Assembly: GCA_025360715.1 (NCBI GenBank)
Contig: JANYBS010000026.1
Span: forward strand, 1 to 64,000
Origin: Candidatus Eiseniibacteriota bacterium
Lineage (GTDB): Bacteria; Eisenbacteria; RBG-16-71-46
Direction: 5' to 3'
Length of the DNA stretch: 64,000 nucleotides
Shown: piece after piece, positions 30,379 to 39,029 of the stretch
Layout: each line of letters opens with the position of its first letter
Position numbering within the stretch: the stretch's first letter is position 1
The notes under the pieces: generated by a model
Database searches by the model: none
Told to the model about the DNA's origin: nothing
Seen by the model: only the letters and a program-made list of their open reading frames with translations
Translations under genes and position numbers: made by a program

Positions 30379-31091
30379 TCCAGTCGGCCGAGCAGGTCGA
30401 GCAGGCGGAGCTTCCAGACCATCCCGGCGGCTTCCCAGATGATCTTCTTGTTCATCTTGGACGTGCCGAGCTGGCGGTCGACGAAGATGATGGGGATCTC
30501 GACGATACGAAAACCCTTCTTCCAGCAGCGGAACGACATCTCGATCTGGAACGAGTAGCCCTCGGACTGCACCTTGTCGAGGCGGATGCCTTCGAGCGCG
30601 CGGCGGCGGAAGCACTTGTATCCGCCGGTGGCGTCGCGCAGCGGTAGCCCGGTCACGATGCGCGAATACACATTGGCGCTATACGAGAGAATGAGCCGCG
30701 AGAGCGGCCAGTTCATGACCGTGACACCCTTGATGTAGCGCGAACCCAACACGATGTCAGCGTTCTCGGCAGCCTTGAGGAACTCCCCGATCGCGCCCGG
30801 GTCATGCGAGAAGTCCGCATCCATCTCGAAGATGTACTCGGCGCCGTTGTTGAGCGCGTAGCGGAAGCCATCGCGATACGCCGAGCCCAGGCCCATCTTG
30901 CCGGGACGCTTGAGCAGGTGGATGCGCGTCTCGGACTGCATGCGCCGTTCGACGATGGCCGCGGTGCCGTCGGGCGAGTTGTCATCGACGATGAGGATGT
31001 CGAGACCCCACGGCAGCCCCAGGACCTTGTCGAGGATCGCTTCGATGTTCTCGCACTCATTGTAAGTGGGAACGATGACGAGCTTCTCCAT
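30375..31091 (-). CDS. Polyprenol-phosphate mannosyltransferase (Dpm1-like GT2)
   Basis: MEKLVIVPTYNECENIEAILDKVLGLPWGLDILIVDDNSPDGTA; FEMDADFSHDP. Confidence 0.92.
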   Translation of the reverse strand: MEKLVIVPTYNECENIEAILDKVLGLPWGLDILIVDDNSPDGTAAIVERRMQSETRIHLLKRPGKMGLGSAYRDGFRYALNNGAEYIFEMDADFSHDPGAIGEFLKAAENADIVLGSRYIKGVTVMNWPLSRLILSYSANVYSRIVTGLPLRDATGGYKCFRRRALEGIRLDKVQSEGYSFQIEMSFRCWKKGFRIVEIPIIFVDRQLGTSKMNKKIIWEAAGMVWKLRLLDLLGRLE

Positions 31092-33571
31092 CAGAGCACC
31101 CCCGCAGCCGCAGCCGCGATCGCGCCCGCTTCGTCCGGGCCGGCGGCGGGCGGCCGGCGGCGATCGTTGTAGACCCCCGCGAACAGCAACAGCAGAGCGG
31201 CGGCGACGCTCACCAGCGACAGGGTCACACCGGTGCGCATGACGCGCGACGCGAAATGGAAGTTCACCTGATGCTCTCCTGCCGGCACCGCGACCGCGCG
31301 CAACGCATGATCCGCGCGCAGCATCTGGGCCTTCTGGCCGTCGACCGTCACGGTCCAGTCGGGGTAGTACAGATCGGCCAGCCGCAGCAGCCCGGCGCCC
31401 GGCGTCTGAACCTTGATGTCCACATCGTGCAGGCCGTATTTCGTGATCGTCGCGGTGGCGCCAGTCACATTGCCGAGCGTGACGCCCGGTGCCTGTGTGA
31501 GCCAGGTGAAGTTCGCAGGATCATGCACGCCGGCCGTGATCGAATCGATGGCCGCCGTGCCGGTATCGGCCACCACACCGTACGCGCCGACCACCATGGC
31601 GCGCGGCATGGCTGTGAGGTTCTCGTAGACGCTCTGCGAACCTTGGAAAGCCAGCTTGAGGAATGGCGGCGTCTGCTCGGGCGGCAGTGCGCGGCTGAGC
31701 ACGACGTAGCGCACGTTGAGCAATCCCCACCAGCGCGGGGAATTCATCACACCATTGGGCGCCGTGCGGTCGAGGATGTCCTGGAACAACCGCGGCTTCG
31801 CGGCGTGATAGCCGTTGAGGGTGGCCAGGCCGAAACCCGCAAGACGATTGTCGCGCAGGTTCTCGGGCAGGTACGTGCGGAAGCTGCCCCACGGGCCCTG
31901 CTTCTGCAGCCAGTCCACGACGTCGTCGCGGCCCACGTCCAGGCTTGCCGACTGCACCTCGCCGATCACCGGCTGCATGACCGAGGTGCTGATCGGGAAC
32001 AAGTCGAACATGAGCATCACGAGCACACCCAGCGATGCCATGAATGGTGCGAGCTTTCCGCGCACCGTGAACCACGCGAGTGCGATCACCACCAGCCCGG
32101 TCACGCCCACACGCAGCAGGTCGCCCGCGAACATCTGGAACGCGGCCGCCGCGGCATCCGGCGGGAACTGCGCCTTGCTCGCAGTGGCGAGCCCCACGTA
32201 CCAGCTGCGCAGGCCGTCCTGGCCCACGACAGCGGCGAGCAGCATGACGCCAAGTAGCGCGCCCATCACCTGCAGCAGCCGCTCCAGACCGGCGTCGCGT
32301 TGCTTGGGATCGCGGCCTGCTTCGAGGATCGCGCTCCAGCCCCACGCGGCGCCCACGGCGATCGCGAGCTGGAAGAGGATGATGATCATGACCGGGATGC
32401 GGAAGCGGTTGAAGAGCGGCACATGATCGTAGAGGAAGCCGTAGAGCGGGAAATTGTGCCCGAATGACACGAACACCGAGAAGAGCCCCATGACCAGCGC
32501 GAACACACGCGCCGTGCCCTTGGCGCCGTTCGCGCGCGCGAGTGCGACGATCGCGAGCAGTATCGCGACGATGCCTACAAATGCATTGGGGTAATCGGTG
32601 AACGGCATGCCGCCCCAGTAGGTGCCGCCGCCGAAGCCCACCCAGTTAGGCAGGAAGACGGCCGGCCATTCATAGAGCGCCATCGACCACTGCGTCGCGT
32701 AGTCCATGCCCGCGCCGCCGCCACCGCCGCCGCTGCGCACGGAGTACGCGGCGTAATCCTTGAGCGGCAGGTTGTAGAAGCCGGCCACACCGAAAGCCAA
32801 GCCGGCCGCCACAGCGAGTGCGAGTGCGCGCACGACCTTGGCGCCTGCCTGCTTCGGGTCACGCGCGGCCGCGAGCACCTCGACACCGGCGTACAGCCCC
32901 ACCGCCATCCATGTGTAGAAGCAGATCTGCACGTGGCCGCGCAGGAACTGGAATCCGCCCGCGAGACCGAGCCAGCCCAGGTCGCTCAGGCTGCCGCGGC
33001 GCAGCCAGCGCGCCGTGAGCCACACCATGAGCGGCAGGTATGCGGAGTCCACGAGCTGGCTGCCGTGGCCATGCGCGCCGACCGCGACCAGGTTGGGCGC
33101 GAACATGAAGATGACCGCGCCCATGAATGCGCCTTCGGCGCGCGCACCCCACTCGCGCGCGAGCTGGTACGTGAAGAGCGCGCCCAGAAAGTAGTAGAGC
33201 AGCAGCCACGTCATGTCGGGCAGTACGGGCACGGCCTTCTGCAGCAGGCCGAGCGGCCAGTCGGGCGGATAGATGAGCGGGTTGTAGGCGCCGCTGGCGA
33301 AGCTGGGCATGCCCAGGAACACGAACGGGTTCCAGAGCGGGTACACGTGCTCATGCCAGAGCGACTGCTCGCCGATGCGCACGAAGCCCGCAGGGGCGAC
33401 GGCGTCGGGCGAGACGAATGTCTTGCCGCCGAGCGATACCTCGTGGAAGAACAAGATGGTGATCACGGCGAGCGCCAGCGCCACCCATTTCAGGGACAGG
33501 GCGGCGGACGGCGTCAGGCCGCGAGCGGGCTTCGTATCGCGACGGGACTTCGGGAGCTTGGTTTCGGCCAT
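31091..33571 (-). CDS. YfhO-like polytopic membrane protein
   Basis: 826 aa, many TM; PLWNPFVFLGMPSFASGAYNPLIYPPDW; C-terminal luminal-type domain 'YYPDWTVTVDGQKAQMLRADHALRAVAVPAGEHQVNF' typical of YfhO proteins. Confidence 0.85.
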   Translation of the reverse strand: MAETKLPKSRRDTKPARGLTPSAALSLKWVALALAVITILFFHEVSLGGKTFVSPDAVAPAGFVRIGEQSLWHEHVYPLWNPFVFLGMPSFASGAYNPLIYPPDWPLGLLQKAVPVLPDMTWLLLYYFLGALFTYQLAREWGARAEGAFMGAVIFMFAPNLVAVGAHGHGSQLVDSAYLPLMVWLTARWLRRGSLSDLGWLGLAGGFQFLRGHVQICFYTWMAVGLYAGVEVLAAARDPKQAGAKVVRALALAVAAGLAFGVAGFYNLPLKDYAAYSVRSGGGGGGAGMDYATQWSMALYEWPAVFLPNWVGFGGGTYWGGMPFTDYPNAFVGIVAILLAIVALARANGAKGTARVFALVMGLFSVFVSFGHNFPLYGFLYDHVPLFNRFRIPVMIIILFQLAIAVGAAWGWSAILEAGRDPKQRDAGLERLLQVMGALLGVMLLAAVVGQDGLRSWYVGLATASKAQFPPDAAAAAFQMFAGDLLRVGVTGLVVIALAWFTVRGKLAPFMASLGVLVMLMFDLFPISTSVMQPVIGEVQSASLDVGRDDVVDWLQKQGPWGSFRTYLPENLRDNRLAGFGLATLNGYHAAKPRLFQDILDRTAPNGVMNSPRWWGLLNVRYVVLSRALPPEQTPPFLKLAFQGSQSVYENLTAMPRAMVVGAYGVVADTGTAAIDSITAGVHDPANFTWLTQAPGVTLGNVTGATATITKYGLHDVDIKVQTPGAGLLRLADLYYPDWTVTVDGQKAQMLRADHALRAVAVPAGEHQVNFHFASRVMRTGVTLSLVSVAAALLLLFAGVYNDRRRPPAAGPDEAGAIAAAAAGVL

Positions 33572-33596
33572 GGTCTCGCTGAGAAGGTCAGGGTCT

Positions 33597-34760
33597 TCAG
33601 GCGGCCCGCAGGCGGGCTTCGATCTCGTTCACCATCCGTGCTGCCAGCGCATCCCAGTCGTGGGGTGCGGACATCGCGCAGCGCCGGGCGCGGTCCGCAG
33701 GTGCATCGAGCGCGACTGCAAGCGCACGGCTCACTTCATCTGTCGTGGTCGCGAAGAGAAGGTCGGGAGAACGCTCCTGAAGATCGAGGACCGGTGTGGT
33801 GATGACCGGAAGTCCGGCAGCGAGATACTGGTAGACCTTGTTCGGATTGATCCCCTGCACGAAGGGATCCGCGGCCCGGAACGGAATCACGCCCACGTCG
33901 AGTCCCTGCATGTAAGCAGGCACATCGGCATAGGGACGCTGTCCCAGCACCGCCACGCCCTCGCGCCGGCGGAAACCTTCCACCTGCGCGTCGGTCGCGG
34001 CCGTACCCGGTCCAATCAATACCACGGTGCCTCCCCGACGGTTCCGGCGGAGCGCTTCGAGGATCTCGAAATCAAGGAAATGGCTGAGCAGTCCGACATA
34101 GCCGATGAGCGGTCGCGGCAGCGCGGCCAAGTCCTCAGGCAGCGCTCGCGGCTCCATGAACTGCGCCCTCTCGACACCGTTCCCGAGCAGGATCAAGGGT
34201 CGGTCGATCTCCCCGGCGAGCTGACGACGGTAATACTCCGAGACCACGAAGACCGCATCCGCCTGGCCGATGGTGCGATGCCAATACGGGCGCGCCCAAG
34301 GCGGGGTCACCGAGAACTGGAAAGGACTATCGTTGAAGTCATAGAGTACCAGCTTCTTGCGGAGCCGCGAAAGCAGTCCCGGCGCGTAGATGTTGCTGGC
34401 CATGACGATGGGCGATTCCGCCACACGCAGCCGACGCAGCATGTGCCCCAGGTAGAGCTCAGCGCCCAGCTCGATGGCGGTCCGGCCGGCCGCCGTGCCC
34501 GCGAGGGCATTGTAGGCCCCACTCTGGGTGCCGGGCTTGAGGAAGGGCACCGTGAAATAGGTCACCCGTCCCTCGTGCCGCGGCGTCCAGGGGTCGTCCG
34601 CGCCGCCCCCGGGCGGCTGGGCGAAGAACACCCGCCAGTCCTTGGGGAAGCGCGAGAGCAGGAACTGCTTCCGGGTGCGGAAATACCCCCAGCGGACCTC
34701 GGAGAGGACCACGAGGTCGCGGGAGCCATCAGAAGAACGAGGGGTGGGTTCGGTCAGCAT
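33597..34760 (-). CDS. Glycosyltransferase, GT4-like
   Basis: LPRPLIGYVGLLSHFLDFEILEALRRN; GINPNKVYQYLAAGLPVITTPV; likely start MLTEPTPRSS at 34760. Confidence 0.85.
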   Translation of the reverse strand: MLTEPTPRSSDGSRDLVVLSEVRWGYFRTRKQFLLSRFPKDWRVFFAQPPGGGADDPWTPRHEGRVTYFTVPFLKPGTQSGAYNALAGTAAGRTAIELGAELYLGHMLRRLRVAESPIVMASNIYAPGLLSRLRKKLVLYDFNDSPFQFSVTPPWARPYWHRTIGQADAVFVVSEYYRRQLAGEIDRPLILLGNGVERAQFMEPRALPEDLAALPRPLIGYVGLLSHFLDFEILEALRRNRRGGTVVLIGPGTAATDAQVEGFRRREGVAVLGQRPYADVPAYMQGLDVGVIPFRAADPFVQGINPNKVYQYLAAGLPVITTPVLDLQERSPDLLFATTTDEVSRALAVALDAPADRARRCAMSAPHDWDALAARMVNEIEARLRAA

Positions 34761-34825
34761 CCACGGCAAGGTAGCCGCAACCAGCGCGGCATGCCAGAGG
34801 GTGCGGGCCCGGCGCGGCCTTCGAC

Positions 34826-35545
34826 CTAACGGCCTGCGAGCGGGAAGCGGCTCCAAGCCGAGTGCGCGATCGGGTCGCGGCCCGAGAGCGCGACCACCTG
34901 CCACGTGATCATCTCGCCTGTGGGCACACGCTGCGCGAGTGCAGCGAGCGAGTCGGCCTCGATGCTCAGGCGCGTCCCGGCCACGGGGCCGTAGCGCGCG
35001 ACTTCATGCACCTGCGCGTCGAAGACCTGCACATGGTAGAAGCCAGCGCCCGGATAGGCGTCCCAGCTCAGGGTGACGCCGGCGCCAGCATCGATGGCCT
35101 GAGCGCCCTGCACCTGGGCGGTGCCCGCGTCGCCACGGAACTGAGCGGGCGGATCGGTTCGGCGCATGAGCACGAGCGTGGAGACGAGCGCCAGGCACGC
35201 GGCGAGCGCCAGGAAGCCGGGCAGGTTCGAACGCCGCGCGCGTGGCGAGGACATGGGCAGAGGCTTGGGCTTGGGCTGCAGATCGGGCTGCGGCGTGGGA
35301 AGCAGCGTGGGAAGCAGCGTGGGCTTCTCGTGCGCGCCGATGATTCCGGGCACCATCGCCGCGAGACGCGCCTCGGCCTGCGCGAGTTCTGCTGCATCTG
35401 CGACATCGAGCGCCAGGAACTCCTGCATCGCCGTGAGCGTGGCCTGGCAGCGTTCGCAGCCTTCCACGTGCGCGCGCTCGGCGTCGCCTTGCGGCTGCGC
35501 GAGGATGCGCGTGAGCTGTTCGACCGGCGGATGGCTCGCGCTCAT
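34826..35545 (-). CDS. Anti-sigma factor, zf-HC2-like N-terminus, one TM, periplasmic domain
   Basis: AHVEGCERCQATL (HxxxCxxC); TM LPGFLALAACLALVSTLVL; ATGA overlap with the ECF sigma gene. Confidence 0.78.
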   Translation of the reverse strand: MSASHPPVEQLTRILAQPQGDAERAHVEGCERCQATLTAMQEFLALDVADAAELAQAEARLAAMVPGIIGAHEKPTLLPTLLPTPQPDLQPKPKPLPMSSPRARRSNLPGFLALAACLALVSTLVLMRRTDPPAQFRGDAGTAQVQGAQAIDAGAGVTLSWDAYPGAGFYHVQVFDAQVHEVARYGPVAGTRLSIEADSLAALAQRVPTGEMITWQVVALSGRDPIAHSAWSRFPLAGR

Positions 35546-36159
35546 CGCTGCGCGCCCCCGGATGCGTCGCCACCGCGCATGAAGTCGGCGCCGAGTTCCG
35601 CGCGCAGCTTGCGGCGCGCCGACTGCAGCACGCCGCGCGCGCCGCTCGCGCCCTCAAGGCCGAGTAGTCGCGTGATGTCGTCGACTGGCAGCCCTTCCTG
35701 CGCGCGCAGCCAGATCACCTTGCGCTCGAGCGGACCGAGCACCGAGTCGATGGCGCACACGACGCGCTCGGCGCGCTCGCGCTCGAGGCGCGACACTTCC
35801 AAGCCGGGCTGATCATCCATGAGCATCTCCACGTCGGCCTCCTCGTCGCGTGACAGCGGCCGCTTGCGCAGGATCGACAAGCAACGATTGCGCGCGATGG
35901 TGAAGAACCACGCACCGACCGTGCCGCGTGAGTCATACCGGGGCAACGCGAGATACGCGCGAAGCAGGCACTCCTGCGTCAGGTCGAGCGCGCTCTCACG
36001 GTCGCGGACCATCCGGAGACACCAGAGGTAGATCCGGCTCCGCCACCGATCGAGCAGCATCCCGGCTGCGCGACGCCCCTCCTCCCCCTGCGGGTCGGAC
36101 TGGAAGATCGCGATCAGCCGTTCGTCATCCCCGGCATCACCCGGGAGTGCTTCCTTCAC
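35542..36159 (-). CDS. ECF-family RNA polymerase sigma factor
   Basis: ALDLTQECLLRAYLALPRYDSRGTVGAWFFTIARNRCLSILRKR; region 4-like segment AQEGLPVDDITRLLG. Confidence 0.92.
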   Translation of the reverse strand: MKEALPGDAGDDERLIAIFQSDPQGEEGRRAAGMLLDRWRSRIYLWCLRMVRDRESALDLTQECLLRAYLALPRYDSRGTVGAWFFTIARNRCLSILRKRPLSRDEEADVEMLMDDQPGLEVSRLERERAERVVCAIDSVLGPLERKVIWLRAQEGLPVDDITRLLGLEGASGARGVLQSARRKLRAELGADFMRGGDASGGAQR

Positions 36160-36205
36160 TGGGAACCTCAGGATGATCGATCCGGCACAACATTTCTCTC
36201 GGCGC

Positions 36206-38908
36206 TCAGGGAACGATGCCGAAAATGCTGCGCCGGGGCAACTTGGCCGTCACGAGCGGATCGCCCACCAAGGTGAAGCCCGCCCAATGCAAGGGCGCCG
36301 CCGTCGCCGGGTCGCGGCGCAGCGCGAGTTGCGCCTGACGCAACGCCTCACCGGCCGGCAGGCCGCGCTCGAGCGCCGTATAGAAGGCCTGCGTGACGGC
36401 CTTGCCGTCGGCGTCCGGGATCGGCCAGCGTGCGCCAACCACCGCGCGCGCGCCAGCGCGCAGGAAGGCGCCCGCCAGGCCGCGCTCTCCCGGCTGGGCC
36501 TGACGCAGGTCGCTCTGCACGGCGGTGCAGCCGGTGAGTACGGCAAGGCGCGCGCGCAGGCGCACCGGCACGAGGTCGTGCACCCGCAGATAGGCGTCCG
36601 AGCGCGAGGGATCGCCGAGGAGGATGCCGGAGCGCCACGGGTTCTCGGGATCGGTATCGAAGTGCGCACTCACGTGCACGACATCGGCGGTGCCCATGCG
36701 CAGAAGCGCTCGATCGGCGTCGGCGCGCGACCGCGGCGCGCGCAGCGTGACACCGGCGTAGCGTCCCAAGAGCCAGCGCGTCTCATCCGCGACGCCCGCG
36801 AGGCGTTGCCCCTTCGCATCCACGCTGTTCGTGAGCACGAACAGACTCGTTGCCGCGCTGCTTTCGTGCGTGGCTCGCAAGCTCGCGAACAAACAGAGCG
36901 ACGGCAGACTCACGGTCTCGAAGCGGTCGACGAGCGCGCGAGCATCGCCGGGCGCGATCAGCATCGGCCACGGGTACGCCTGCCCCCATGCGCCATCGAC
37001 CACCAGCAGCCGTTTCGCGTGGCGCAGTTCGCCCGCCAGCGGCGCGAGCAGGTCACGGCCGAGCTCCAGCGCAAGCGAGCGCTGCATGGGCGACAGATCG
37101 GCCCCGGCCCTTTGCGCCAATTCGTGCAGCTGTTGCACGCGCGCCAACCCGCGCATGGCGCCAGGCACCGCATAGCTGCGAACACTCGCGCGCGTCAAGG
37201 CGAACACGAACGAGCTGTCCTGGCCCGGGAGGATCTCGAGCAGCACCTCGCCCGGCTGCAGCACCGAACCCTGCAATACCGGGAGCGTGGCAGCTTTCAG
37301 CGGCGTGCCCAGAACCTGCGTGTGCAGAGGCTCGATCTCGTGGTAGCGGTCGAACGCGAGCCGTAAGCGCTCGCCCGCGGACTCGCCGGGCGCAGGAGTC
37401 GCGACGATGCGCACGAGATCGCCCCAGAAGATCGTGCCTCGGTCGAAGCCGCGCGAGTCCCACATGGGATCATCCGATTTGAACCGCCCGCTCGCAGTCT
37501 GTCGAAAGGCCGCAAGCGCTGCCTCGCGCGCGCCCAAGGGGTCGCCCGCTGCCATGCGCGCCAGCGCGAGATCGTTGAGCACCGCGATCGTCCTGCGCTC
37601 GCGCGTCGCGTCGGGCACGTCCCGCAGCAACGCCTCAAGGCGGCGCACGGCGCCGCGGTGATCGCCCGCCGCGCCAAGGACACGCGCCGCCATGACGCGA
37701 ACTTGCAGCAATTCGGAATCCGACGCCGGGCGGAACCGGCTCACATCGGCGACCCAGCCATCGAGCGACTTGACCGCTTCGTCCACACGCCCGGCGCGCC
37801 CCAGCGCGAGCGCGCGTTCGGAGATCAGCGCAGGCTCGGGCCGCAGATGGAAAGAGTCCACGACCGCCCACGCCGAACGCAATTGCTCGAACCCTTCATC
37901 AAAGCGATCGAGCGCGCGCAGGGCCATGCCATAGCGCATGTGGTAGCTCGCGCGGGTGCTCGGCCGCAGCCGCGCCGAGAGCAGGGGTCGCGCCGCCTCG
38001 AGCACCTGCACGGCGCGCGCAGGCTCGTCGAGCCGGAAGTGCGTCACCGCGAGGTTCACGCTCGATTGCAATTGTTCGTCTGCGCGACCGGCGCGGCGCT
38101 GCAATTCGATCGCCTGCTCATACGCGGGCACGGCGTCGGCGGGATCGCCGTGCTCCCATTCGAGCGTCGCCAGATTGTTGAGCGCGGAGGCAAGGTTGTA
38201 CGAATCGTTCTGAGCGCGCGCCTCGCGGATCACATCGGCGTAGACGACGCGCGCCTCATCGAGGCGCCCCTCGTGCACGAGCGCACGGCCCAGTCCCACC
38301 TGCGCCACACGGCGCGACAGGCCGTCCCACTGCGGCGAGAGCAATCGCAGCGCCGCGCGGTAGCCGCGCTCCGCGGCCGCATGGCGCTCCGCGAGCAGGT
38401 CGATGTACGCCAGGTCGAGCCGCGCTTGTCCTTCGTATCGCGGCAGGCGCGCTGCACGTGAAGCAGCAAGCAGCCGCTTCAGCACCGGCGCCGCCTCGCT
38501 CGCCGTGCCCGCGAGCACATCGCCCAACGCGTGCGAGAAGAGCGCTTGGCAGAGCAGCAGCGTGTCGCGCGCCGCGGCGCCGCGCGCGATGCCGGCAGAC
38601 GCGATGCGCTGCGCCGCCTCGCGCTGGCCGCGGAACGCGAGCAGCGTTGCGCGGTGGGCGTCGGCGACGATGCGCAGGTCGGAGTCCGCGACCGCTGCAG
38701 GCGACTGCGCCAGCTCGGTGAGCCAGCGCTCGGACTCGGCGCCGGCATCGCGCGCGCGCAACGAATCGTAGCGCACGAACACGTCGCGATAGCGCTCCGA
38801 GGGACGCGCGCTGGTGCGCGCGGCACGCGCCGGTACGAGCGCGACCAGACATGTCAGCGAGCAGAGGAGCGCAACGATGAGCCGGGCGGGCGGGAGGCGC
38901 GCGTGCAT
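36206..38908 (-). CDS. TPR + CHAT-domain (caspase-like) protein, signal peptide
   Basis: C-terminal CHAT pattern: ADVVHVSAHFDT...SGILLGDPSR...LAVLTGCTAVQSDL...GLAGAFLRAGARAVVGARWPI...GLPAGEALRQAQLAL; TPR-like N-terminal region; likely start MHARLPPARLIVALLCSLTCL. Confidence 0.85.
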   Translation of the reverse strand: MHARLPPARLIVALLCSLTCLVALVPARAARTSARPSERYRDVFVRYDSLRARDAGAESERWLTELAQSPAAVADSDLRIVADAHRATLLAFRGQREAAQRIASAGIARGAAARDTLLLCQALFSHALGDVLAGTASEAAPVLKRLLAASRAARLPRYEGQARLDLAYIDLLAERHAAAERGYRAALRLLSPQWDGLSRRVAQVGLGRALVHEGRLDEARVVYADVIREARAQNDSYNLASALNNLATLEWEHGDPADAVPAYEQAIELQRRAGRADEQLQSSVNLAVTHFRLDEPARAVQVLEAARPLLSARLRPSTRASYHMRYGMALRALDRFDEGFEQLRSAWAVVDSFHLRPEPALISERALALGRAGRVDEAVKSLDGWVADVSRFRPASDSELLQVRVMAARVLGAAGDHRGAVRRLEALLRDVPDATRERRTIAVLNDLALARMAAGDPLGAREAALAAFRQTASGRFKSDDPMWDSRGFDRGTIFWGDLVRIVATPAPGESAGERLRLAFDRYHEIEPLHTQVLGTPLKAATLPVLQGSVLQPGEVLLEILPGQDSSFVFALTRASVRSYAVPGAMRGLARVQQLHELAQRAGADLSPMQRSLALELGRDLLAPLAGELRHAKRLLVVDGAWGQAYPWPMLIAPGDARALVDRFETVSLPSLCLFASLRATHESSAATSLFVLTNSVDAKGQRLAGVADETRWLLGRYAGVTLRAPRSRADADRALLRMGTADVVHVSAHFDTDPENPWRSGILLGDPSRSDAYLRVHDLVPVRLRARLAVLTGCTAVQSDLRQAQPGERGLAGAFLRAGARAVVGARWPIPDADGKAVTQAFYTALERGLPAGEALRQAQLALRRDPATAAPLHWAGFTLVGDPLVTAKLPRRSIFGIVP

Positions 38909-38976
38909 GTGAGCGTCACCCTGCCCCCGCGGTGTGCAGCGGTCAAGCAGGCTTGGCGCTTTGCGGCGAAAGCACC

Positions 38977-39006
38977 GCGGCGCGCATCCCAAGGGACGCG
39001 CGCCGC
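38977..39006. terminator. Strong hairpin after asnB, possible terminator (no clean T-tract)
   Basis: gcggcgcgcatccc-aa-gggacgcgcgccgc: 14-bp stem with a single A-C mismatch, 23 nt beyond the asnB stop. Confidence 0.5.
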
Positions 39007-39029
39007 GAGACTTTGTTCTCTTGCACCGG

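Noticed and set aside
32710-32740. Poly-Gly (GCC-rich) run in the YfhO-like protein as an expanded triplet repeat
   Set aside because: Short and in frame; looks like a normal flexible loop, with no sign of a longer array.
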